The notes beneath the pieces were generated by a model that saw only the letters and a list, made by a program, of their open reading frames with translations, had not been told where the DNA came from and did not search any database. Shown here piece by piece: positions 1 to 5,628 of a DNA stretch of 8,322 nucleotides (its first letter is position 1; every line of letters starts with the position of its first letter). This stretch comes from an uncultured Bacilli bacterium. Lineage in GTDB: Bacteria > Bacillota_I > Bacilli_A > RF39 > UBA660. The stretch lies in the NCBI GenBank assembly GCA_944332505.1, contig CALVKC010000047.1, positions 1 to 8,322 of the forward strand. Direction: 5' to 3'. The translations under genes and the position numbers were made by a program.

Positions 1-68
1 CATTTCTTATCAAAATGCCTTTAGTTTGTACTTATTTTCTCTCAGATATTTTGATATATCATAAATTA

Positions 69-281
69 TCACTCTTGGGGAACATTATAACATATATAAC
101 GATGACATACTCTTTCTTGTGGACATTCATATATTGGCATTACTCCACAACCACAACAACTTTGGCCCATTTCCATATTCATGTTTGCTCCACCGCAGCA
201 AGTATTAACATCGGAATTCATACTCTTGTCAAAAGTTTGTTTTGTTTCTTCAGAATACTTAGTTTCATTAAAATAATTCAT
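69..281 (-). CDS. Small Cys-rich protein, possibly CotD-like spore coat protein
   Basis: A 70-residue protein with eight cysteines, in clusters NTCCGG (residues 27-31) and SCCGCG (41-46) and single Cys at 53, 59 and 64. It has no membrane segment or signal peptide. The C-terminal part, PIYECPQERVCHRYICYNVP, resembles by eye the 'P..H.....H..VPHI' region of small CotD-type spore coat proteins, but the match is weak and the His-rich tail is missing. I chose the ATG at 279-281: an AGAAAGGA Shine-Dalgarno sequence at 291-298 sits 9 bases upstream, whereas the ATG at 288-290 abuts it directly. A sigma-K-type promoter precedes the gene, which fits a mother-cell coat role. It follows the pgsA terminator, so it is a separate unit. 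It could instead be a metal-binding or other Cys-rich peptide. That it is a real gene is likely; the coat assignment is inference. Confidence 0.6.
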   Translation of the reverse strand: MNYFNETKYSEETKQTFDKSMNSDVNTCCGGANMNMEMGQSCCGCGVMPIYECPQERVCHRYICYNVPQE

Positions 282-302
282 TATCAACATTCCTTTCTAG
301 TG

Positions 303-329
303 TATATTATGAGTTATTTTAAGAAGTGT
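303..329 (-). promoter_or_regulatory. Sigma-K-like promoter of the Cys-rich gene
   Basis: On the minus strand, CATAATATA (311 to 303) fits the sigma-K -10 consensus CATAnnnTA exactly. An AC core (329-328, within GACA) lies 16 bases upstream, where the sigma-K -35 element is expected. Transcription would start near 296, just before the Shine-Dalgarno sequence. A sigma-A reading (TAGACA, 17 bases, TAATAT) is also possible but its -10 is poorer. Sigma-K drives late mother-cell genes, including cotD in B. subtilis. Confidence 0.45.
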
Positions 330-343
330 CTAGGATAATACAC

Positions 344-370
344 AAAAAAAGCAACTTATTTTGTTGCTTT
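344..370 (-). terminator. Rho-independent terminator of pgsA
   Basis: On the minus strand, AAAGCAAC (370-363) pairs perfectly with GTTGCTTT (355-348) around a 7-base loop and runs into a T tract ending at 344. The left arm is coding sequence for the last residues of PgsA and the TAA stop (358-356) lies in the loop, so the hairpin is built into the gene end. Confidence 0.85.
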
Positions 371-964
371 ATCTTTAGGAAATAAAAACTCTCGACAATT
401 GTAATAATATTGACAACCTGATACTACTGAAAGAATAGTTGCTACAACTAATAATAAATCTGCAATTGGTAAGTTAATTAGTTCAAATGGTAAATTGTAA
501 AATAATGTTAATGTTAAACCACACATCATACATACAGTCTTAATCTTACCAAGTATTGATGCTGCAACAACTTTTCCTTTATTTCCAGAAATCATTTTAC
601 AAGAATCAACTACAATATCTCTTGTTATTATTACTACAGGTATTACAACAGATATTATTTTGTAATAGGCAAGTATTATTAATAAACCATTAACTAATAC
701 TTTATCAGCTATAGCATCTGCTACTTTGCCAAAATCTGTTACCATATTGTTCTTACGAGCTAAATAACCATCTAAAAAATCTGATAATGATGCTATTAAA
801 AATAATATTCCTACTATTATATATTTTAAGTTAATACCACTTATACTACCTACTTGATATGTTGGCCATTCAAAGCCAAAGGCATATTGAGGCATCAATA
901 ATATTACAAGAATAATTACCGCTAGAATAATTCTTCCTATTGTTATTTTATTGGGTAAATTCAT
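356..964 (-). CDS. pgsA: CDP-diacylglycerol-glycerol-3-phosphate 3-phosphatidyltransferase
   Basis: An integral membrane enzyme that transfers the phosphatidyl group from CDP-diacylglycerol to glycerol 3-phosphate, giving phosphatidylglycerol phosphate, the first committed step to phosphatidylglycerol and cardiolipin. At residues 62-87 it carries the complete CDP-alcohol phosphotransferase signature D(x)2DG(x)2AR(x)8G(x)3D(x)3D, beginning DFLDGYLAR. Several hydrophobic helices follow (about 11-24, 48-61, 88-118, 140-157, 168-183). The 202-residue length is normal for the family. The start at 962-964 gives the typical MNLPNKITIGRI opening and has GGAGGAA 8 bases upstream; the in-frame ATG at 977-979 overlaps that ribosome site and is less likely. 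It lies one base after the rodZ-like stop, whose last codons provide its Shine-Dalgarno sequence, so the two are translationally linked. A RodZ-PgsA pair also occurs in B. subtilis (ymfM-pgsA). Confidence 0.95.
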   Translation of the reverse strand: MNLPNKITIGRIILAVIILVILLMPQYAFGFEWPTYQVGSISGINLKYIIVGILFLIASLSDFLDGYLARKNNMVTDFGKVADAIADKVLVNGLLIILAYYKIISVVIPVVIITRDIVVDSCKMISGNKGKVVAASILGKIKTVCMMCGLTLTLFYNLPFELINLPIADLLLVVATILSVVSGCQYYYNCREFLFPKDKATK

Positions 965-965
965 A

Positions 966-1445
966 TTACTTTCCTCCATAACTTATTGTATCAGTAACAT
1001 TTTTATTTATTGTTACTTGTTTTACTGACCAAAATACTGCTATTAATATCATTAAAAATATAAATATATATATTACAATGTATACCCAACTATTATATTT
1101 TTTTCTTTCTTTTGTATAAGGTGATGCTATTTCTTCATGTTCTTTTTTTTCTTCTTTTAATTTTAATTCAATTGTTTTTTCTATTTCTTTTACTGGTATT
1201 TTAGATGTATATTCAAACATATACTCATTAAATTCATCGATTAAACTTTCTGAATCTAATCCTAAATATTTTGCATAATTAGTAATATACTCTTTTAATT
1301 CAAAAATATCTTTAAAAGCTCCAGTTCTACCCGCTTCAATGTTTTCTAGCATTTCCACTTTAATATCTAAGTCTTTACTAGCCTCATTTAAACTAACCCC
1401 TGATGATTCGCGTGTATTTTTAAGCATCTCACCAATTTCGTTCAA
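966..1445 (-). CDS. rodZ: RodZ-like helix-turn-helix membrane protein, short form
   Basis: A 159-residue protein: an N-terminal Xre/HTH_25 helix-turn-helix domain (about 1-70, with MNEIGEMLKNTRESSGVSLN and the recognition-helix region IKVEMLENIEAGR), a charged Lys/Glu-rich linker (about 80-118) and one transmembrane helix (about 119-141). Only some 18 residues follow outside. RodZ proteins link the cytoskeleton (MreB where present) to the wall elongation machinery; the HTH domain does this in the cytoplasm. The extracytoplasmic beta domain of longer RodZ proteins is absent (B. subtilis YmfM is near 290 residues). I chose the TTG at 1443-1445, which has AGGAG 8 bases upstream; the GTG at 1452-1454 is part of that Shine-Dalgarno sequence. 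It lies between rnpB and pgsA with no obvious promoter of its own. A different membrane-anchored Xre regulator cannot be excluded. Confidence 0.8.
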   Translation of the reverse strand: MNEIGEMLKNTRESSGVSLNEASKDLDIKVEMLENIEAGRTGAFKDIFELKEYITNYAKYLGLDSESLIDEFNEYMFEYTSKIPVKEIEKTIELKLKEEKKEHEEIASPYTKERKKYNSWVYIVIYIFIFLMILIAVFWSVKQVTINKNVTDTISYGGK

Positions 1446-1480
1446 AACTTTCACTCCTTTTTTATGAAAATAAAAAAAAC

Positions 1481-1824
1481 AATTCTTAATAAGCCATGTT
1501 CTGTACTTTCAATATGAAAGTGGCAAATATTTATCTCCTTATTAAGGCCTTCATTTAGTTCATTTCCTAAATTTAAGCTCCCCTACCAAAATTTGGGTTT
1601 CTCACTCGTGGGGTTTACCCCGTTCCACTCACTCAGTTTCCCAAATGACTCGTCTCTATGGCACTTTTATATCTACTAAAACCATTTGAGGTTTCCTCGA
1701 AGCCGTTAGCTTACGCTACCTTAAGTTATTTTTTCCTTAAGCACGAACATTACAAACATCGCAGTTTGTGTGAGCATGGACTTTCCTCTACATAACAATT
1801 ATATGCAGCATTTGCCTAAGAATT
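1481..1824 (-). ncRNA. rnpB: RNase P RNA, bacterial type B
   Basis: The catalytic RNA of RNase P, which trims the 5' leader from tRNA precursors, about 344 nt against about 400 in B. subtilis. Recognised on the minus strand from conserved blocks: GAGGAAAGTCCATGCTC near the 5' end, GTGGAACGGGGTAAACCCC, GAGAAACCCAAATTTTGGTA (the L15 GGU loop that binds the tRNA CCA end) and ACAGAACATGGCTTA near the 3' end. P1 pairs AATTCTTA (1824-1817) with TAAGAATT (1488-1481); P2 pairs GGCAAAT with ATTTGCC; CTTTCATATTGAAAG forms a P19-like hairpin. The 5' end overlaps the gpsB TAA stop. A weak -10 (AATAAT, 1834-1829, inside gpsB) is positioned to start transcription at P1. The 3' end is followed by a run of eight T but no separate strong hairpin, so read-through into rodZ is possible. 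Confidence 0.95.
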
Positions 1825-2149
1825 ATTCATTATTCCCATAAACTACTTTTTCTAATTGACTAATTCGTTTTAGAAGGTCAACATTACTTATATTTTTGGC
1901 TGTAGCATTACTTGTTGAATCTACTTCACTTTGCAATCTTCTAATTTCTTGCTTCAATTTGCTGTTATCTTCCATTAAATTTCTAATGTCTTTTTCTAGC
2001 TTCTTAATAATATTTCCATATTCTGTATAATCCCTAATAACCATATCTAAAAATTTATCAACTTCTTGTGGTCGATATCCCCGAGCATCAACTTTAAACT
2101 CTTTTTCTAATATTTCTTGGGGTGTTAAATAGAACCTGTCATTATACAA
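1823..2149 (-). CDS. gpsB: Cell division and wall-synthesis adaptor GpsB (DivIVA family)
   Basis: A 108-residue cytoplasmic adaptor that brings class A PBP and other wall enzymes between septum and side wall. The N-terminal DivIVA-like domain (1-42) contains ILEKEF (13-18) and RGYRPQEVDKFLDMVIRDY (23-41). Tyr25, Asp31 and Asp35, the known PBP-binding groove residues of B. subtilis GpsB, are present at the same numbers. A coiled coil follows (about 42-76), then a polar linker and the oligomerising end NVDLLKRISQLEKVVYG (89-105). The start is the TTG at 2147-2149, with AAGGTGAT 3 bases upstream. It gives exactly 18 residues up to EKEF, as in B. subtilis; the longer frame from a TTG at 2165-2167 would bury the ribosome site. 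It has a strong own promoter, is divergent from recU, and its stop touches rnpB, as in B. subtilis where gpsB precedes rnpB. Confidence 0.95.
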   Translation of the reverse strand: MYNDRFYLTPQEILEKEFKVDARGYRPQEVDKFLDMVIRDYTEYGNIIKKLEKDIRNLMEDNSKLKQEIRRLQSEVDSTSNATAKNISNVDLLKRISQLEKVVYGNNE

Positions 2150-2171
2150 AATATCACCTTCTAACAAAAAA

Positions 2172-2201
2172 ATTATATAATATTTTTTTATATTTTGTCA
2201 A
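2172..2201 (-). promoter_or_regulatory. Sigma-A promoter of gpsB
   Basis: A perfect -35 TTGACA (2201-2196) and a perfect -10 TATAAT (2177-2172) lie on the minus strand with an 18-base AT-only spacer. Transcription would begin near 2165, about 16 bases before the TTG start of gpsB. This is the best promoter match in the window and probably also serves rnpB and the genes beyond by read-through. Confidence 0.85.
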
Positions 2202-2213
2202 TATACCAATAAT

Positions 2214-2400
2214 TTACTTTTTTTTCTTTCTTTTTTCTTTTATAAAATAAGTATTTATCGTTGCCCAATCTAGTTTTTGTAACATTTCATTTATAAAATA
2301 TTCTAAACGCATTTTCTTCACCAATCTCATTGTATAATATTATTTTAAAGATTGCATTATCTTTGACATTTTGCGACAATTGTTTTATTGTCAAGTACAT
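2214..2400 (-). pseudogene. Possible small gene with a frameshift, unknown function
   Basis: Two overlapping short frames. The first starts at ATG 2398-2400 and reads MYLTIKQLSQ...NEIGEENAF before a TGA at 2287-2289 (37 residues). The second, in another frame, ends at TAA 2214-2216 and reads LEYFINEMLQKLDWATINTY, then a basic tail KEKRKKKK. Dropping one T from the TTT in GCGTTTAGAA (about 2306-2308) joins them as ...GEENALEYFINEM... into a 61-residue protein that reads smoothly, so one gene with a single-base insertion or a sequencing error is plausible. The second frame could also stand alone from ATG 2310-2312 (32 residues), which has GGTGA about 6 bases upstream. A weak GAGTGA precedes the first ATG. 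I recognise no family. The inverted repeat GACAAT/ATTGTC at 2375-2392 lies inside it. Chance open frames in AT-rich intergenic DNA remain possible. Confidence 0.3.
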
Positions 2401-2439
2401 AAGTTTCACTCTTAAGTAGTTTTTATATGTTAAATTTTG

Positions 2440-2448
2440 TGGTATAAT
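2440..2448 (+). promoter_or_regulatory. Extended -10 promoter of recU-pbp1A
   Basis: TGGTATAAT is a perfect extended -10 element (TGnTATAAT). No good -35 is seen 17 bases upstream, as is usual for extended -10 promoters. Transcription would start near 2455, giving a leader of only about 11 bases that is almost entirely the ribosome site AAAGGTGAT (2452-2460). A farther TTGACA at 2364-2369 lacks a convincing -10. Confidence 0.6.
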
Positions 2449-2465
2449 TATAAAGGTGATTTATT

Positions 2466-3023
2466 TTGTTATATCCAAACAATATAAAAAAAGATTATAA
2501 AAAAATAACATCCTTTAGTAATCGAGGTATGGATTTAGAACAAATCATTGAAATGACTAATCAATATTATATAGATAATGATATTGCTTATATTTATAAA
2601 AAACCTACCCCAATCGGTGTTACTAAAGTTTCTTATAATGAAAAAGGGAAAAGAATTATGGATGGTTTTTATAAATGCCCATCGACTTTAGATTTTAATG
2701 GAATTTATAAAGGTTATTATATCGAGTTTGATGCTAAAGTTACTTTAAATAAAACATCTTTTCCTATAAGTAATGTGCATGAACATCAAATCAATCATAT
2801 AAATAATATAAATAAACATGGGGGTATTGTTTTTTTAATAATTTTGATGAATAATAAATATTTTTTATTAATGGGATCTACTTTTTTAGATTTTATTGAA
2901 AACAATTCAAGAAAAAGTATTCCTTATGAATTTTTAGAAAATAATGCTTATGAAATAAATTTAAGTTTAAATGGATTAGATTATTTAAAAATTATTGATA
3001 AATTTATTGGAGGTCAAAAATGA
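2466..3023 (+). CDS. recU: Holliday junction resolvase RecU
   Basis: A 185-residue endonuclease that cuts four-way DNA junctions during recombination and chromosome segregation; it belongs to the PD-(D/E)xK fold. Aligned by eye with B. subtilis RecU it keeps YPNN (3-6), FSNRGMDLE (17-25), YKKPTPI (44-50), DFNGIYKGYYIEFDAK (76-91) and NKTSFPISNVHEHQ (95-108). The expected catalytic residues are Asp76, Asp89 and Lys91; Asp89 stands where B. subtilis has Glu101 (FEAK becomes FDAK), a conservative change at a metal ligand. Length is somewhat short compared with about 206. The start is TTG 2466-2468 with AAAGGTGAT 5 bases upstream, giving the family-typical opening. The TGA stop overlaps the pbp1A ATG in an ATGA, so translation is coupled, as in the recU-ponA pair of B. 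subtilis. Confidence 0.95.
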   Translation: MLYPNNIKKDYKKITSFSNRGMDLEQIIEMTNQYYIDNDIAYIYKKPTPIGVTKVSYNEKGKRIMDGFYKCPSTLDFNGIYKGYYIEFDAKVTLNKTSFPISNVHEHQINHINNINKHGGIVFLIILMNNKYFLLMGSTFLDFIENNSRKSIPYEFLENNAYEINLSLNGLDYLKIIDKFIGGQK

Positions 3024-5596
3024 AGAAAATAAATGTTGGTAAATTGAAGATTAAAAAGAAAAATAATAATAATAATAATAATAAACAAAATAAAAAAAAT
3101 AAAAATATTAAAAATGTTGTTTTATCAACTATTTTAATATTAGGTATTGCTTTTGTTTCTATTGCACTTGTTTTTGCTTTATATATTATTATTACAGCAC
3201 CTAATTTTGATAAAGATAAATTATACTCTAAAGAATCTACAGTTTTATACTATAATGATGGAGTTACAGAACTTGCTAGATTGGGTTCTGAAGATAGAGT
3301 TTTAGTTACTTATGATGAACTTCCTCAAGTTTTAATTGATGCTTTAATTGCTACTGAAGATTCAAGATTCTTTCAACATAAAGGTATGGATGTAGCAAGA
3401 TTTTTAAAAGCTTCTTTTGGTCAACTTTTAGGAAATGATTCTGCCGGTGGGGCTTCAACTTTAACAATGCAAATTGTAAAAAAAGTTTATACAAACAATA
3501 AAGACAAAGGTATTGAAGGTATAATTCGTAAGTTTACAGATATATACATGGCTATATTTAAAATAGAAAGTAGTTATACAAAGGAAGAAATAATTGAATT
3601 TTATATGAATTCACAATGGTTGGGTAATGCCGGAAATATAAATACAACAGGAATATATGGTGTTGAACAAGCATGTCAATATTATTTTGGTAAATCTGTA
3701 TCTGATTTAACTTTGGCTGAAGCATCTATTATTGCTGGAATGTTTCAAAATCCAAGAGTATATAATCCATATAGTAATCCAGAAGGAGTAAGAAATAGAC
3801 AAACTACCGTTTTAAAATTAATGGTACAACACGGATATATTGATGAAGAAACAAAAGATGCTGTACTAAATATTCCTATTGAATCATTAGTTGCTACTAA
3901 AGAAACAAATAGTGCCGCAAATCAAGCAACTATTGATTATATTACAAATGAAGTTACAAAAAAAACCGGAGAAGATCCATTTTATGTTCCTATGAAAATT
4001 GTTACTACTATTGATCCAGAAGTTCAAGAAGTATTAAATAAATTAGAAAGCGGCGAATTATATGAATTCCCTAATGATGTTATTCAAGAAGGAATGGCCA
4101 TTACTAGTATTAGCGATGGATCTATTGTTGCCTTATCTGGTGGTCGAAACTATACAGCATTAGGTACAAACAGAGCTACTATTAAAAGACAACCAGGTTC
4201 AACTGCTAAGCCAATTTTTGATTATGGTCCATATATCGAATATTTGAATGGATCTCCAGGAACTTACTTTCTTGATGAGCCTTATACTTATAGTAATGGT
4301 ACTACTATCAATAATGCCGATAGAAAATATACTGGTTTAATTACAATGCGTAATGCTTTAATGAATTCAAGAAATGTTCCTGCTTTAAAAGCTTTTCAAG
4401 CAGTATATAACGAAGATCCTAATTATATTATAGATTTTGTACATAGTTTAGGTATTGATTATGGTGAAACTTTATATGAATCAGCATCAATTGGTGGTTT
4501 TGAAGGTATTTCTCCAATTCAAATGAGTGCTGCCTATGCGGCATTTGGTCGAGGAGGTTATTATATTGAGCCTTATTCATTTACTAAAGCAGAAAATTTA
4601 GAAACTGGAAAAATATATGAATATAAATATGAAAAAAATAAAGTTATGAGTGAAGAAACAGCTTATATGATAACTGATATATTAATTTCAGCTGCTAAAA
4701 GTGGTGTTGGTGGAGTTTCAGTAAGTGGTACAGATATTGCAGCTAAATCAGGTACTTCAAATGTTGATAGAACTTGGGCAGCAAATAATAACGTTCCAAC
4801 AAATGCTACTAGAGATGCTTGGAATATTACTTATTCCCCTGAATACGCTATTGCTCTATGGATTGGTTATGATAAAACAACTTCTGATAGTTATTTAACA
4901 GTTTCTGTTGGTAATAAAGCAAGATCAGGAATTATGAAAGCTGTTGGCTCTAAAGTGTATTCTAAAAATAAAACATTTAATATGCCTAGTGGAGTAATTG
5001 AAGTTGAAGTTGAAAAAGAAACATTTCCTCTACAACTTGCTAGTGAATATACTCCTAGTGATATGAGAATGACCGAATTATTTAAAAATGGTACAGAGCC
5101 TACCGATATTTCAACTAGATATTCTAAACTTGATAAGCCTACAAATGGAAGTTATACTTTTGATGGTACTACTTTAAAACTTAGTTGGACTGGTATTGAT
5201 ACACCTGATGCAATAGATACTAGTTACTTGCAAGACCATTTTAATACATATTATGGAAATCAAGCAAGTAAGTATTATGAACAAAGAATTAGTTATAATA
5301 ATAGTAATATTGGTAAACTTGAATATAAAATTTATAAAAAAGAAAGTGATGGCACTTTAACATTAGTTGGTAATACAACAAATTCAAATTATACTCTTAA
5401 ACCAACAGATACCGGAGAAATTACTTATGTAATAAAATCTTCTTATACTATATTTACTGCTAATATGTCTAATGGATTAGAAATAAAAGTTAATCTAGGA
5501 ATGGATTCAAATATTGATGATATTATTACACCAGATGATGATAATGAAAATACAAATACTGACAGTCAAAATAAACCAAATACTGGTTTAGAATAA
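3020..5596 (+). CDS. pbp1A: Class A penicillin-binding protein (PBP1A, glycosyltransferase-transpeptidase)
   Basis: An 858-residue bifunctional wall enzyme. A Lys/Asn-rich cytoplasmic tail (1-32, with seven AAT-coded Asn at 15-21) is followed by one membrane helix (about 33-59). The GT51 glycosyltransferase polymerises lipid II: catalytic Glu113 in EDSRFFQHKG (113-122), GGASTLTMQ (143-151), RKFTD (170-174, usually RKxxE), EEIIEFYMN (189-197) and GIYGVEQACQYYFGK (211-225). The transpeptidase (about 355-650) cross-links stem peptides: nucleophile Ser394 in STAK, SRN (450-452) and KSGT (576-579, usually KTGT). The C-terminus (about 705-825) looks like an Fn3-type beta domain, then an Asp/Asn-rich tail ending PNTGLE. 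GGAGG at 3009-3013 is a strong ribosome site inside the end of recU. This is the likely client of GpsB, although no SRxxR-type motif is seen in its tail. A terminator follows at once. Confidence 0.96.
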   Translation: MKKINVGKLKIKKKNNNNNNNKQNKKNKNIKNVVLSTILILGIAFVSIALVFALYIIITAPNFDKDKLYSKESTVLYYNDGVTELARLGSEDRVLVTYDELPQVLIDALIATEDSRFFQHKGMDVARFLKASFGQLLGNDSAGGASTLTMQIVKKVYTNNKDKGIEGIIRKFTDIYMAIFKIESSYTKEEIIEFYMNSQWLGNAGNINTTGIYGVEQACQYYFGKSVSDLTLAEASIIAGMFQNPRVYNPYSNPEGVRNRQTTVLKLMVQHGYIDEETKDAVLNIPIESLVATKETNSAANQATIDYITNEVTKKTGEDPFYVPMKIVTTIDPEVQEVLNKLESGELYEFPNDVIQEGMAITSISDGSIVALSGGRNYTALGTNRATIKRQPGSTAKPIFDYGPYIEYLNGSPGTYFLDEPYTYSNGTTINNADRKYTGLITMRNALMNSRNVPALKAFQAVYNEDPNYIIDFVHSLGIDYGETLYESASIGGFEGISPIQMSAAYAAFGRGGYYIEPYSFTKAENLETGKIYEYKYEKNKVMSEETAYMITDILISAAKSGVGGVSVSGTDIAAKSGTSNVDRTWAANNNVPTNATRDAWNITYSPEYAIALWIGYDKTTSDSYLTVSVGNKARSGIMKAVGSKVYSKNKTFNMPSGVIEVEVEKETFPLQLASEYTPSDMRMTELFKNGTEPTDISTRYSKLDKPTNGSYTFDGTTLKLSWTGIDTPDAIDTSYLQDHFNTYYGNQASKYYEQRISYNNSNIGKLEYKIYKKESDGTLTLVGNTTNSNYTLKPTDTGEITYVIKSSYTIFTANMSNGLEIKVNLGMDSNIDDIITPDDDNENTNTDSQNKPNTGLE
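3062..3082 (+). repeat. (AAT)7 trinucleotide tract in pbp1A
   Basis: Seven perfect in-frame AAT copies encode Asn15-Asn21 of the cytoplasmic tail of PBP1A, inside a longer A/T-only Lys/Asn stretch. Slippage by whole repeats would change tail length without breaking the frame. Confidence 0.9.
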
Positions 5597-5628
5597 AAGA
5601 ACAATATTTTGCTATTGTTCTTTTTTTT
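5597..5628 (+). terminator. Terminator between convergent pbp1A and nth
   Basis: AAGAACAAT (5597-5605) and ATTGTTCTT (5614-5622) form a perfect 9-base stem with an 8-base loop, ending in eight T (5621-5628) on the plus strand. It begins directly after the pbp1A TAA. On the minus strand the stem is followed by a shorter T run, so it may also stop nth transcripts; the nth TAG stop (5614-5612) lies at the edge of the loop. Confidence 0.88.

Noticed and set aside
1..68. Possible terminator after the Cys-rich gene
   Set aside because: A GATAT/ATATC inverted repeat is present but short, AT-only and without a T run.
15..338. A 107-residue open frame on the plus strand
   Set aside because: It runs antisense to the Cys-rich gene, its promoter and ribosome site, and has no ribosome site or recognisable motif of its own.
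2364..2394. TTGACA/TGTCAA and GACAAT/ATTGTC inverted repeats as an operator
   Set aside because: They lie in a region that may be coding, the two symmetries have different centres, and no regulator gene is nearby; too weak to annotate.
5579..5593. PNTG near the PBP1A C-terminus as a sortase signal
   Set aside because: No hydrophobic segment or basic tail follows; the protein ends three residues later and is already anchored by an N-terminal helix.
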